Shown: positions 13,457 through 26,445, numbered from the stretch's first letter. The stretch is 64,000 nt of DNA from Flammula alnicola (GCA_015499995.1 JADNRV010000006.1:682001-746000); one strand, 5' to 3'. Notes: generated by a model from the letters alone, not told the origin. Translations and numbers: made by a program.

Positions 13457-14152
13457 GGACCGGACAACCCTCTACAGGGCGGGTTGAACGCCGTGTTTGG
13501 GTTACCATTTTGGAAACGTGTTGGTTTGATCGTGCACTAGAGACTATTTGGCAGACAGGCAACAGGCGAAGGCTGTGGCGATGTCCAACAAAGGGGTGGT
13601 GTACGGTGGGGTGGCCGCTACGGTAGTCTGGGTCCTCAGAATCGTGGCCAAGCATTTCACCGAGACTGTATTCGAGTTTTATTCCTATTGGCTCTCTCCG
13701 TCTCTGGTTTCTGTAATAGGCTAGTTTGTTGTGTGGCGCATGTTTTTTCTTCGCAGTTCGTGTTTTCTTTCGCGTTTTGGTTAGTTTTTTTTAGAATGCG
13801 GGGTTACGTTACCAGGTCCAAGAAGAGAAGAGCGGCAGGAGCTATGATTAAATTAGCGTAGGAATCTGTCGGAATCCGCTATTGTGGGTAGTTGGCGCAG
13901 TGCAGAGTCCTAGTTGCAATTGGGCGGAGGTCAAGAAGGGATGCGGATCGGCCGAGACCGGCTCTGGAATGGGTGACGCCTGATTGGGTACAGGCCGACT
14001 GCATGTGGCAATGACCAAGAATGAAAAAAGTCAACGGCGTACCGCTCAATCGTTTCGTCCATCCTCATCCCGTCCGTTGTACTGGGTTCGTCCGTCTGTT
14101 ATTAAATATCAGTTCAACCTAACTGACTCCACCTTCTTCCCCTCCCTTCCCC
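13457..14152. other. Spacer with NRAMP promoter
   Basis: About 700 bases between the hypothetical gene and NRAMP copy 1. It holds a possible extra C-terminal exon of the upstream gene and the presumed NRAMP promoter. Most of it is repeated, diverged, at about 17070-17728. Confidence 0.5.
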
Positions 14153-16768
14153 ATGGCAGACTCGGCCCCCTCGTCCACAGAGAAATGCGAGCCCGCGAAT
14201 GTAAACCCGACGCCCTTTATTCGCTGTCTTAGACATGCCGGCTCTGTTATTGTCCATCATGCAAAAAAGCACACTGGCGTGGGCGTAGTCTGTGCGGTTG
14301 CATATTTTGACCCGTGAATATTTTCTCCTTGGCGAGCTCTGGGCCGCAGAGCTGATGAGTGTGGCCCTAGTGGAAACTGGGGTGTCGATTTACAAGCAGG
14401 ATCTCAGTTTGGGTATTATCTCCTCTTTATCGTCCTCCTTGCAGGCCTCTTTGCGGCGTTTCTCCAGGTGCGTGGCCTCTTTGCGGCTGCTCGAGACTGT
14501 CAGTTGAACTATAGTTGATTATCTAGGTCCTTGCGAGTAGGTTGGGCTGCGTAACGGGGCTCGGTGAGTGATTCCCCTTTTTCAAATAGGGGGGTTTAGG
14601 TGGAGCTTTGCATGAAATGCGACAACATCGGCAAGGGTGTCGGTGCCGTTCGTGATAGCGCATTTCAAATCGCATCCGTGGTGGTGGTGGATAGTCCCCG
14701 GAATCCCCGCCACGTCTGAAATATGTCTGCGGAAGATGATGGGTCTTCCTCTTATTGATAACGGCCCGACGCCCCCCATGCGCAAACCATGCGTGCATTC
14801 TGGGGTATTTTGGTACTCAGGGCTGCTGAATCTTTGCAAGCGCTTCAAATATATTGGGTATCTATATATACCCCGCGAGGCCATTCTATTTTCTCTTCAT
14901 CCGTGCTAAAAAAAAAACGAGTTCCACCCTGCCTTGTCCACCTGTCTCCGTGCCCACAGAAATATATTAGAATGCCAAACTGATTCTTCTCTTTTCTCAC
15001 TGTAGATCTTGCCTCTCACAGCCGATTATTGCTGTATAATCGACCAAAACATACGCTTCTGTACCGATGGTTGGGTTTGTACCCGTTATACGTGCTCTCA
15101 GAAATCGCCATCATCGCCACGGACCTAGCTGAGCTGCTGGGCTCGGCCATTGCGCTTTGCATGCTCTTTCCGAAGCTGGAGCTGTGGCATGGAGTATTAA
15201 TCACTGCATTCGACGTTATCTTCATCCTTGGTATGGGTGATCCTCTACGCGGGAAACCTGTAAGGATGTTTGAGCTTCTTATTGCTGGCATGGTATGCTT
15301 GTTTTGCTTTTAGAGCTCGTAGCTTCCGAGATGCTGATTTTACTCAAGGTCATCGCGGTTCTCATCTGTATGGTTGTCATCATTTCCAAAGTCAACGTCA
15401 ACTGGGCCCTTGCTTTCGAGGGTTTTATTCCTTCGAAGCATATTTTCGCCTCTGGGGGTGTATATACGTGTAAGTTGCCGCGTTTGAAAGGAATGAATTC
15501 TTTTCTTACATTGTGTCGTTTTTTTTAGCTGTCGGCATACTTGGTGCCACAGTCATGCCCCACAGCTTGTTCCTCGGTTCTGCTTTGGCCACTCAAGACC
15601 GGATTTCCTTTCGTTCTGAAGGAAATGTCAACGGTTTGACTCCACTTAATGACAAAGAGTCAGAGGAGTCGCTCTCAGTCAAGCTTCCTGAAAACACTTC
15701 CATCTTCCGTAGGTTCTACGAAGAATGCAGAGAGTCGGTCCTTAGCGCGTTTCGCAAGCCACCTGCTAGTGCTTATAGCACTACTGCGACACGGCATAGT
15801 GAGCGGCAGAATAACTCTGTTGGGTTTATTCGTGCGCATATCTATCACGGCACTTTCGATGTCGTTGGAAGTCTTCTTGGCTTCGCGGTTATGATTAATT
15901 CCCTGTATGTTTACACCTAATTTTCGGAGCGTCTGAACTAATATCTTGTGGAATTTCAGGATCTTGATGCTGGCTTCTGCGGTTTTCTTTTACGGAAAGG
16001 GTCAGACGGGCGGCGCCGGTCCTGCAAGTTTATTTGATGCGTATGATCTCATTCGAGATATCGTCGGTAAACGTAAGGTTTTGCCTAACGTGGATCATGC
16101 TTGGCCGGCTCATCCTTCCTCTTCTAGCTGCTGCAACATTGTTCGCAATCGCGCTGCTATGCAGTGGTCAGGTCGGTTGAATTATCTTTCTTTAAATCTG
16201 TGTTTTTCATTGATATCCTTCTCTAGAGTTCATCGCTCATCGCAACGGTCGCAGGTCAGGCTGTCTGTGAAGGATTTATCCAATGGCGTGTTTCGGTACA
16301 TTCTTGTCCTTCAAAAATTTCTCGCGGTCTGTCTCCTTACCATCTCAACTCTCACAGGCGGCAGTACGTCGGCTCGCCACCCGCCTTCTTGCGATCGTAC
16401 CAGCGATGGCCGTGGCCCTCGTCCTCGGTCGATCAGGCATCGATACCCTCCTTGTCGCGTCCCAAGTTGTCCTCTCAATCGTCCTGCCCTTTGTCACTCT
16501 CCCTCTCCTCTATTGTACTTCCAACAAAGCGATAATGAGCGTGCGCAAGACGAGGCCAGACACAGCTACCATTTCCGGCACAGTGGTTGAACTGCCCCCG
16601 TTACTGCGGAACCGTGACCCGGGTACGATGGAGTGTGCGGATACGGATGAAGTAGTTGATTACAGCAGTGGTAAGCTGGCGAGTGGTGTTGGGGTGGCGA
16701 TTTGGTTGGTGATCGTTGCTGCTAATGCGTATGTGATCGTGGAACTTGGTCTGGGCAGTGGGTCCTGA
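14153..16768 (+). CDS. NRAMP-type metal ion transporter, copy 1
   Basis: Proton-coupled divalent metal (Mn2+/Fe2+) transporter of the NRAMP/Smf family, a polytopic membrane protein. The start ATG 14153 gives MADSAPSSTEKCEPA. The first intron splits the signature motif, and joining the exons restores the metal-binding DPGNWGVD of transmembrane segment 1. Segment 6 carries ATVMPHSLFLGSAL with the expected Met-Pro-His. The conserved GQSSSLIATVAGQAVCEGF follows, as does a late hydrophobic segment ending VELGLGSGS before the stop at 16766-16768. About ten short introns, and all junctions I checked keep frame. The loop between segments 6 and 7 is long and Ser/Glu-rich, diverging most from copy 2. 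Whether it sits in the plasma, vacuolar or endosomal membrane cannot be read from sequence. Confidence 0.92.
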
Positions 16769-17728
16769 CCAACATTCTGGTGTGGATCAGAGGGACTTAT
16801 CATGATCTGGCTTTTCCTAACGAAACCTAAATCTTCTAGTCCTCTCGGTTGGATAGGCTTGCCATTTCTTGACGATAATGGCACGCTAATGACTGCATGA
16901 CTCGCCCATAGTAACCAAGTTATCCATGCACCCCCTTGCATTCGAAATACGGACCGACTCAACTATCTTGCACTGTGCTTATATATCATTCTTGTCAATC
17001 TGTATGTTGTCTTGTACGTCATCAAACATATGTACTCAATAATATCATAAATGTTTCGAGGAAGTCAGATTGGGGTCGGTGTTCTGGGCCTGCACGCGTG
17101 GGGCTGCCGTTATAGGACCTCTTGAGAATCTCGCGATACGGCGTCCAACACAGGGATGGTGGGCTAGACGCTACGGTTGTCTGGGTCTGTCAAAATCTGT
17201 GCCAAGCATTTCCTCGAGTTGTATTCGTTTACATATTCTTCATTTGGTGCCCTCCTCTCTATTAATAGGCAACTTGTCGGTGTGTGGCGCACATTTTTCC
17301 CCATATATTTCTTTCGCGTTTTATGTTAAATGCGGGGTTGCTCTATCATGTTGAAGACGAGAAGAGCGGCAGGAGTTACGATTAAACTAGTGTAGACATC
17401 CGCTGTTGTCGCAGCGCAGATCCAAGGTTGGGATTGGGCGGAGGACAAGGAGCGGATGCGGAGCAGTCGAGGCTGGCTCTGAACTGGTGAAGCCTGAGGC
17501 CTGAGGGTAGGACGATCTCTAAATCGAACACACATCCCTCATAAAGGCTCTTCTGAGGTCCCGGCAATGCTCCAGACCTGATTGTGTGGAAAGAATTCAA
17601 CGACTTACCGCTCAATCGTTTTGTCCAACCTCAGAGTCCAGGCGCCCATTGTACTAGGCTCATCCAACTGTTTGCTATAAAACGTTCATTCAACTTGACT
17701 GACTCCATCTTCATTCCCTCACTTTCTC
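16769..17728. other. Spacer between the two NRAMP copies
   Basis: About 960 bases. The first part is the 3' flank of copy 1. From about 17070 it is the second copy of the upstream gene's 3' end plus promoter region. No intact gene is seen. Confidence 0.55.
17070..17220 (+). pseudogene. Decayed fragment of upstream gene 3' end
   Basis: Sequence matching about 13425-13665 of the upstream hypothetical gene region in shortened and mutated form, including GTTCTGGGCCTG, GCGTCCAACACAGGGATGGT and CCAAGCATTTCCTCGAG. It keeps no continuous reading frame. It is best explained as the gene end carried along when the NRAMP block duplicated, then free to decay. Confidence 0.5.
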
Positions 17729-20310
17729 ATGGCAAACTCGAACTCGAACTCCTCGTCCACAGAAAAACGCGAGCCCGCAAATTTAGTCTCGACAGGCTTT
17801 ATTCTCCATCTAAAACATGCCTGTTCTTTCGTTATCGAGCATGCCAAAAACCACATTGGTGTTGGTGTAGTGTGTGCGGTTGCATACTTTGACCCGTGAG
17901 TATTTTCTCCTCGGCGAATTCTCGGCGACAAAGCTGACGAGGGTGGCCCTATTAGCGGAAACTGGGGTGTCGATTTACAGGCAGGATCTCAGTTCGGGTA
18001 TTATCTTCTGTTTATCGTCCTCCTTGCAGGCCTCTTTGCAGCGTATCTCCAGGTGCGTTGCCTCTCTGCGGCTGCTCGAGAATGTCGGTTGAACTATAGT
18101 TGATTGTCTAGGTACTTGCGAGCAGGTTGGGCTGCGTAACGGGGATTGGTAAGTGGTTCTCTTTCTTTGAGATGGGGGGGGGACTTAGATGGAGATTTTC
18201 ATGGATTGCGACCTATATCAGTGGTTCATAATTTCTACGTGGTCGAGATCGTGGTGCCACCACATCTGAAATATGTTTGTAGAAGATGATGGGTCCTCAT
18301 CCTCACAACTGTCCATAGCACGCGCGTGCATTTTGGGTTCCCACGAACTGTCGATCCTTTTAAGAGCCTTCAGAATTATTGGGCTCTATATATATAGGGC
18401 TCTATTTTCTCGACACCGATGCTAAAAAAAAGGTTCCGCCCTTCCCCTTCCTCTGTCTCGGGGACGCAGCCGTGTTGTACTGAAATTCCGTACTGATTGT
18501 TCTTTTTTCTCACCCTAGATCTCGCCTCCCACACCCGATTATTATTGTACAATCGACCGAAGCATACCCTTCTGTACCGATGGTTGGGCCTCTACCCCTT
18601 GTATGTGCTTGCAGAAATAGCCATCATGGCCACGGATTTGGCTGAACTACTGGGCTCGGCCATTGCGCTTTGCCTGCTCTTTCCAAAGCTGGAGCTGTGG
18701 CATGGTGTGTTAATCACTGCCTGTGATGTCATCTTCGTCCTCGGAATGGGCGATCCTCTGCGCGGTAAACCTGTGCGGATGTTTGAGCTTCTTATTTCTG
18801 CAATGGTAAGCTTGTTACTTTGCTTTCCGAGCTTTTTGTCTTCCGAGATGCTGACTTTGTTTGAGGTCATCGCGATTCTCATCTGTATGGTTGTCATCAT
18901 TTCGAAAGTCCACGTCAACTGGGCCCTTGCTTTCGCGGGTTATATTCCTTCCAAGCATGTTTTCGCCTCTGGGGGTGTATATACGTGTAAGCGTTTTGCT
19001 TTTGGGAAGAATCAGTGCCTTTCTTACATTTCTTCTTTTTCTTTAGCCGTTGGCATAATTGGTGCCACGGTTATGCCCCACAGCTTGTTCCTTGGTTCTG
19101 CTTTGGCAACTCAAGACAGGGTTTCCTTTCGTTCTCAACCAAACATTAATGATTCGACGACACTTAACGGAGAAGGGCCAGAGCAATCACTGCCAATCAA
19201 GATCTCTCTCAAAAATGTGTTCATCGTCTGTCGATACTGCAAAAAATGCAAAGAGTCGGTCCTCAGCGCGTTTCGCAAGCCACCTGCTAGTGCCTATAGT
19301 ACTGCTGCGACACGGCATAGTGAGCGACAGAATAACTCTTTCGAGTTTATTCGTGCACATATCTATCATGGCACTGTCGATGTTGTTGGAAGCCTTCTTG
19401 GTTTTGCGGTCATGATCAATTCCCTGTATGTTTACAACTAATTTTCGGAGCGTCTGAACTAATATTGTGCGGAACTTCAGGATCTTGATGCTGGCTTCTG
19501 CGGTTTTCTTCTACGGAAAGGGTCAGACGGGCGGCGCTGGTCCTGCAAGTTTATTTGATGCGTATGATCTCATTCGAGATATCGTCGGTAAACGTATGGT
19601 TTTGCCTAATGTGGGTCATGTTTAGGAGCTCATCGATTATCTTTCTCTCTTCTAGCTGCTGCAATGTTGTTCGCAATCGCGCTGCTATGCAGTGGTCAGG
19701 TCGGTTGAATTATTTGTTTATTTATTTAAGATCTATGTTTAACACCGATTTCCTCATCTAGAGTTCATCGCTTATCGCGACGGTTGCAGGTCAGGCTGTC
19801 TGTGAAGGTTTTCTTCAATGGCGTGTTTCGGTATGTTCATAGGCGTCAAAACCTTCTCGTGATCTGTCTCCCCTTACATCTCAACTCTCACAGGCAGTAG
19901 TTCGTCGCCTGGGCACCCGCCTTCTCGCAATTCTCCCAGCCATGGCCGTGGCCTTCGCAATGGGTCGACCAGGGATCAACAGCCTCCTTGTTGCCTCCCA
20001 AGTTGTCCTCGCGATCGTCTTGCCCTTTACCACCTTCCCTCTCCTCTATTGCACTTCCAGAAAAGTGATAATGGATGTGCGCAAGACAAGGCCAGATGCA
20101 CTTGCGGTTCCTGCCACCCCCACGGTGGTCGAGCTGCCACAGGCGCTGCGGAACCGCGACACGGGTGCGGTAGAGCGTGCCGACACTGATCAGGTCGTTG
20201 ATTATAGCAATGGTAAGCTGTCGATTGGTGTTGGGGTGGTAATTTGGTTGGTGATCGTCACTGCGAATATGTATGTGATCGTGGAGCTTGGTTTGGGCAG
20301 CGGGCCCTGA
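17729..20310 (+). CDS. NRAMP-type metal ion transporter, copy 2
   Basis: Paralogue of the gene at 14153, with the same exon structure and motifs. The start ATG 17729 gives MANSNSNSSSTEKREPAN. DPGNWGVD is again created across the first intron, and GATVMPHSLFLGSAL and the GQSSSLIATVAGQAVCEGF block are kept. The stop is at 20308-20310 after VELGLGSGP. The frame is open through two introns (18497-19441), but the matching GT/AG sites used in copy 1 are kept, so these are most likely still spliced. Differences from copy 1 concentrate in the N-terminal tail, the loop after segment 6 and the last loop before the final membrane segment. It may have acquired a different metal preference or expression pattern; that is inference. 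Confidence 0.92.
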
Positions 20311-20863
20311 CTCGAGCAACATTCCAACGCGCCACTGCCACGGCAGGCTAAACATGGTCTGAATTTTCCTGACGAAATACAAAAAAATTCTGTCCTTTCC
20401 ATCAATTGGGTAGGCCTACTCAAGCTACCTAGGTTTTATCAGTTCTCCCCATCACTCCCAACAAGAAAAAACCATTTCCATTTCCATATTTTAAAATTTC
20501 GGACACAAATATGTATCACTAGTACTAGCCTGCATCATCACCCTTTCCCCTACACAACTTGTTCTTCCTATCTACACTACCCCTACAAAGGCCCCTTGCA
20601 TTGTGGAAATATGCCTCAATTACCTCGCATTGTAAGTACTCATATCATTCCTGCCTATACGTTATTTTCTGTCATAAAACCAAAAAACATCTGTAAATAA
20701 TATCGCAAAGACGATCGGGCCGCTCGACTTTCTAAATCGGTAAGTGCCGAATTGATCAGGCCCTTTCTAGACGGCCATTTTTTGCTCCAAGTGTCCCATT
20801 CCCAGCGCCTCAGTCAGCGGGATTTTCACGCCCCACACGCTCTATTTCATTATTTCAATTCCA
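20311..20863. other. Spacer, NRAMP end to UTP14 start
   Basis: About 550 bases: the 3' flank of NRAMP copy 2, then the presumed UTP14 promoter. A short TGCCGAATTGATCA at about 20746 resembles the inverted-repeat core found at 52705 and 59406. Confidence 0.45.
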
Positions 20864-23800
20864 ATGAAGGTGTCAAAATCTTCTAATGGGTTTACCAGCA
20901 AAAAATCCACCCTGAAATCTGGCTTTGGAGGCGGGAAAGGCAAGGGTAAATCGCGGACCCAAGCAAATGTCGCTGGCTACGAAAAACGACAGGCGCGCAA
21001 GGCGCAATCAGGACCTGCATCGTCGGATTTATACGAGCATATCCAGCCAGAGAAGGGACGTAGAGCAAAGGTAGGGCTGGACTTGGACCGGGAAGAGGCG
21101 ATGGAGTATGCCGTGGGTCTGGATGAGGAGGAGAGAGAGGAGCTGAGGGCACGTCTTATCGGCGAAACACAAGACGACGAGGAGATTGCGAGTGAGGATG
21201 ACGAGGAAATTGATAGTGATGCTGCATTTGAGGAGAGCGATGAGGAGAGGTTCGCAGGGTTTTTCTCGTCCAAGGTTAGTTCTATTTTGTCTGCTTGGAT
21301 TTCTGAAACGCTAGGTAAGGTCAGATTACTGATGTCTTTTTTATAGAAATCAAAAGCGAAATCTGCGAAGAAGCAGAAGAGCAAACCTGCAGTCCGGTTT
21401 GCTGATGTTAACCTCGACGAAGATGAGGACATGGAATCTAATGACGACCAGAAGGCACAAAACGAAGACAGCGAGGAAGACGAAGAGGAGGAGGAGGAAG
21501 AAGGTGACGATGACGAATTTATCAACCTTTTGGATGTCCTAGATGGCAAAGGAGAGATCGACATGGGTAGCGACAACGAGAACGCTCCAAAGCAGAAGCC
21601 GGCTTCTTCTACTTCTCACACCAATGCCGAGAACGACGAGGATGAAGAACTTGAAGATGACGAAGGCGACTCGGAAGAGGAATCAGAAGATGAGCCAGAT
21701 GCGCAGGACGAGGAATCAGAAGATGAGCCAGATGCGCAGGACGAGAAGATGGTCTTCGAACCTTCAGACGACGAAGACGTTCCCGAAGCTTTGGATCAAT
21801 TACAAAATTTTGTCTCGAATCTTGATGTTACTGCTAAGAAAAGGAAAGCCCCGGAGGAAGACAGCGGTACTGCTGGAAACAATGAAGCTCGTGCCAGAAA
21901 GCGCCGATTCACGAAGGAGAGGACAGAAGCTGGCGATGAGAATGAGTTCCGGGCACATTCTTCAGGTACAGTTCATTTGATTTTAATGATATTCCTGTCC
22001 GACATACTGATGTTGCTTCGTCGTAGGCTCCAAGCTGAATCTTGAGGATCTCCTTGCACCTCTCGCTTCACAGTCTTCGACACTTCTATCTCTCAAAAAG
22101 TCCACCAAAGTGTTGGCGCCCTCCAGCTCCTCGAAAGCAAAGGCATTGTCTGCGCCCTTACCTCAGAGAACTCAGGAGCGTCTCGATCGACAGGCTGCTT
22201 ATGAACAAACCAAGGAGGAAGTTGATAAATGGACCGACACTATGAAGCGTATACGAGAGGTCGGTTGTTCTTTTCTTGCCCCTTGAGTCATCAGGACTTT
22301 AACTGACGTATTCTTTTTTTTTTGTAGGCGGAACACTTGAGTTTCCCTCTACAAGCCCAATCTACTGGGCGGGTGTCAAATCTGGAGCTAAATGCAAAGT
22401 TCAAGGTTCGAAATTCTTTTTCATTGCTTCACGGAGAGGAATTCATATTTTCTGGCCTTTCTACAGCCAACGACAAAACTCGAGAGTTCAGTCGATGCCT
22501 TACTCAAATCTGCGAAGATGCGGGAAGAAGACATCCACCATACGGAAGACAGAATGCTAGAGATGAACAAGCTCAGCGTCGAAGAAGTGGCGCAACGGCG
22601 TGGAGAGCTGAGAAAGATGCGCGAGCTGATGTTCCGGGCTGAGATCAAGGCTAGGCGCGTAGGGAAGATCAAGAGCAAGACATATAGGCGGCTGCGGAGG
22701 AAGGAGAAGGAACGTCTGGGCGAGAAAATAAACGAGGATGAGGGCAGCGATGGCGAGGAAGCAAATCTGAAGCAGGAGCTTGAGCGCGCGAGGGAGAGGG
22801 CGACATTGAGGCATAAACACACGGGCAAGTGGGCGCGTCAGATGCGCAATAAGGAGGGCCTGGACGAGGATAGTAGAAGGGACATCGAAGAGATGTTAGC
22901 GAGGGGCGAGAAGCTGCGGAGGAGGATAAAGGGCGTTGGCAGTGATGAGAGCGAAGACGGCGAAGAGGAGGAGGAGGAGGACGATGACGACGGGATGGAT
23001 CTGGAAGGAAACATCGAAAAGATCAAGCAGGGCGCTTTTGAGGAATTGCGCAAGTTGGACGAGACGGGGGTTGAAGAGGAGGGTGAAAAGAGGAAGGGAA
23101 AGAGTGTTTTCGAGATGAAGTTCATGAAGGATGCTATGGCCCGTCGTGCCGTGGAAGCGAATCGGGAGAAGGACGACTTTATCAAGGAGATGGGTGGACA
23201 TGTTGCCGGAGGCGATGATAGTGATGAACAGGAGGAAGATACACAGGAACTTGACCCATCCAGCGGGGTCGTTGCACAGAGGGCTGGAGGGCGTGTCGTG
23301 TACCGGCCTGGGGCGGCAGTGCGTATCTCTCTTTCGTGACGAAGATGACTCAGCTCATAAGATTTTTTCTGTTGCTAGACAAGCGTTTTGCGTCCTCTGG
23401 GATCGCTAGCTTCAGATACCTCAAGTGTAACTCTTAAATCAACCGACCTGATATCTCCGCCTCTCTCTCCTTCGCAAAACAAACGTTCAACACTGTCGAA
23501 CTCTGGTCCTCCTCTAGAACAAGACTCAAACCCATGGCTTACTCACGACACGACCGTCAAGGCAAAGGCGGTAAAGAAAGCCCATGAGGTCATCGTTGGA
23601 AAGGACAGCAAACCTCTAGAAAAATCGAAGAACAAGTTGAAGAAGCTGAATCAGAAGAGAGACGAAGAACGCGAGAGGGCGAAGGATGACGCAGTCGTAG
23701 AGATTTCGTTGGAAACTGTGCTCACGACCACGATAGCTCCTTCTCAAGCTCGTAAGGCGAAGTCGACACAGCACACGAAACCAGCTACTGAAAAGAGTGT

Positions 23801-24566
23801 TGATGGCGAACGTTCGGCCGAAGCGGACGATTCTGATGATTCAGACGACGACAATATCGAAATCGAGGCGCAGGAGCAAGCCCTTAATTCGAAGGGCAAG
23901 GGCAAGGCCAATGCCAACGACATCAAAGCATTTGAACAGCGAGACTTAGTTGCTCTTGCCTTTGCGGGTGATAATGTCGTACAGGTATGTTTTGTCCCTT
24001 TTTTCCTGTAATTCTCTTTATGGACACTCATCCGTTTGCTTATCAGAGTTTTGAGGAAGCCAAACGTCGCGAAATTGCTTCAGATGCTCCACGTGAGGTG
24101 GACACCACAATACCTGGCTGGGTAGGTCGCTTAATTCTCTTTCCTCTTTTGACCAGGGTAATGACTGAATGCCATGTCTTTTTAGGGTTCGTGGGCAGGA
24201 ACAGGGGTCCGTAAAGCAGCTTCAAAGCCTTCTCGAATCAAGAAGATTGCTGGTATCGATCCCATGACGAGAGCGGATTACAACAAGAAAAACATCATCA
24301 TCTCTGAGAAACGCGACAAGAAGGCTGGGAAATACCTTGTGAAAGACCTTCCATATCCTTACACGAGCAAGGCGCAGTTCGAGCGTGCCATGGAACGACC
24401 GCTTGGCGTGGAATGGAACACGAGAGTTGGGTTCCAAAGAGGAACGCTTCCAAGAGTCGTCAAGAAGGTATGTCGTTTGGGGCTCCTGAAATGCAAGACG
24501 AGACTGACAGAATTTTTCATCCAGCCTGGAGTTATCATCGATCCTCTAGAAAAGCAAACGGCATGA
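20864..24566 (+). CDS. UTP14: UTP14, U3 snoRNP / SSU processome component
   Basis: Nucleolar protein of the small-subunit processome, needed for 18S pre-rRNA processing; in yeast it activates the helicase Dhr1. The start ATG 20864 gives MKVSKSSNGFTSKKST. Long acidic Asp/Glu tracts in the N-terminal half are typical of the family. The hallmark basic region is present, with LMFRAEIKARRVGKIKSK about 90 residues into the long exon at 22450-23320. The C-terminus is also typical: AQFERAMERPLGVEWNTR, then GVIIDPLEKQTA and the stop at 24564-24566. There are eight or so exons with short introns, and the protein is roughly 900 residues. An exact 33-bp tandem duplication (21677-21742) doubles the 11-residue unit EESEDEPDAQD within an acidic tract. 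Confidence 0.93.
21677..21742 (+). repeat. Exact 33-bp tandem repeat in UTP14
   Basis: Two perfect in-frame copies (21677-21709 and 21710-21742) encoding EESEDEPDAQD twice. Identity at every base suggests a recent slippage or duplication; the copy number is probably variable between strains. Confidence 0.9.
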
Positions 24567-25041
24567 TCATGATCTTTTCCGTCTACTTACCTGCATTCCA
24601 TACCATTTTTACTCGCACATCTGGAATAGCTCATTTCTCCTTTGGCGCTCACCAGACATCAGTTACTCCAATTATTGATGTCCGATGTATTTCATCGGAA
24701 TGTCCATTGGAAAGTCGTATCACCCATAAGTTACGTGAAAATGCAATCATTTTATTCGACATGGATTTACGCCTTCCTTTCTCTTCGACATAAGCCGCAG
24801 TCTGGTAGTTTTGTTCGGCTTGCCAAAAGGATCATTTTTACCAGACAGATAAGAAAACATTTTTTTGGTGGCGGGAATTTCATTGTACAACAGGAGTGGT
24901 GACTAAGTTTGGTGCACCATAATTGACAGAAACACAGCCATACGTCAAGCACACTTAGCCCTGGAGCAAGGATGATACGAAGCGGACGCAACACACCACA
25001 CAGGACGGCGAACACTCCGCAATCCACTCAACTACCCTCCA
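24567..25041. other. Spacer
   Basis: 475 bases between UTP14 and the membrane-protein gene. No gene is supported; it presumably carries the terminator of one gene and the promoter of the next. Confidence 0.5.
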
Positions 25042-26445
25042 ATGTTCGTCCTCTTCCTTCTTCTTTCTTGTGTCCGCACTCTACACAGCGTACCCGTCTC
25101 ATCTCCGACAACTCCAACCATCGAATATACGACCCTTGCACTCCGTGGCACAGGTGGAGGGGGATGTCTCCATAGCCGAACGGGGTGGGACATATCGTGG
25201 AGTTGCATCATAACAATATTTGCGTGCACCTGGTCCGCTGTGCATCCGAATATCCCAGGTCCAAGGGATTCAGGCTGGACATGCTGTAAGCGCAGAATTG
25301 TCGTGATGTTTTACGCGGTGGTTGCGCCTGAGTTCATGGTAATATGGGCAATGAGGCAGTATTCTGGGGCAAGAATGATTACGAGGGACTATAATGAGCA
25401 TATCGCGAAAGGTGAGTTTCATGATTGTAGGAAATGGAGCCAACGAAGGCTTACAGCTGGACGCTACTAGCAACACCACCGATACGTTCAGTATTTGAGA
25501 GTGTGAGGGAGTGGTTTAAAGGACCGCTGGTGGTGAAACAACGGCCAGAGGCAGTACGGCCGTGGACAATTACGCATGGGTTCTTTGTCCAGATGGGCGG
25601 TTTCCTGCTCTGCCACGTGCACAAGGATGGAAGGCCCATACGCACGCTACATTATGAGGGCTTGAAGAACCCGATCAGGGACGAGGCCATCGACATACCA
25701 ATAACTACCGAAGTCGACATCAAGGATCGAAGCAAGGGCGACTTCATCTCGAAAGGAATTGTCGTCCTCCAAACAACATGGTTCATTACCCAATGCACAG
25801 CGCGAGGGGCGGAGAACCTCCCCTTGACAGAGCTCGAAGTGGTTACGCTTGCGTTTGCAGTGCTGAACGCGATTACATACGGACTATGGTGGAACAAGCC
25901 GCAGAGTGTAGGTGTGGCTGTAAACGTAGAGTGGAAGAAAGCAGGGACCGATGGAGAAGGCGATGATACCGCAGGCTCGGAGGCAGACGCGGTGATACCA
26001 AAAGCGGGCTGGCTGCGAAGAAAGCTGAAGGAAGACTTTGAAAATGTCATCACTGGAGTATCGTTGACGAGCTGGCTCAGGTATGTTTTGGTCATGATGC
26101 CATTGCGACTTGTTGAGAGTGTTGTTCACCCTCTCGACAAGATGACTGTCGATTACAAGATGGCAGATGGAGCAATGGGTGTTCCGATGTTTTATGCAGA
26201 AAGGTTCGATGATGCGTACCATGTACGGGGGATTGCATCATTTGCAATTGCCATTCTGTTTGGGTTGATACACCTGATCGCGTGGTCATTCGACTTTCCG
26301 TCGCGCACAGAGCAGCAAGTTCTCTGGCGCACCTCCACCCTCATCATCACCGCCCAGCCTGCTTCGTTGGCTCTATCATTTCTTCTTGCCATCTTTGTTG
26401 AATTTGACGACAAGTTGGTGTGGATAAGCTTGCCTGCCATACTTG

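Larger units (their letters stand above)
13425..17050 (+). repeat. Tandem duplication, copy 1
   Basis: First copy of a direct tandem duplication. Boundaries are approximate, placed where aligned similarity fades by eye. It contains the 3' end of the upstream hypothetical gene, the shared promoter region, the whole NRAMP gene and its 3' flank. Matching landmarks with copy 2 include TTTTGGGCCTG/GTTCTGGGCCTG, GTCCAACA, CCAAGCATTTC, GTGTGGCGCA, AAGAGCGGCAGGAG and the tail CTCAATAATATCATAAATG versus CTGTAAATAATATCGCAAA. Coding parts are much more similar than the flanks. Confidence 0.8.
17070..20715 (+). repeat. Tandem duplication, copy 2
   Basis: Second copy of the block at about 13425-17050, same orientation, directly adjacent. 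Boundaries are approximate. Exons are strongly conserved; introns and the upstream region are visibly diverged, so the duplication is not recent and both transporter copies appear to have been kept by selection. Confidence 0.8.

Noticed and set aside
18497..19441. Unspliced 314-codon frame of NRAMP copy 2 as a single exon
   Set aside because: GT/AG sites match those required in copy 1, and reading through would insert non-family residues (around VSLLLCFPSFL and CKRFAFGKNQ).
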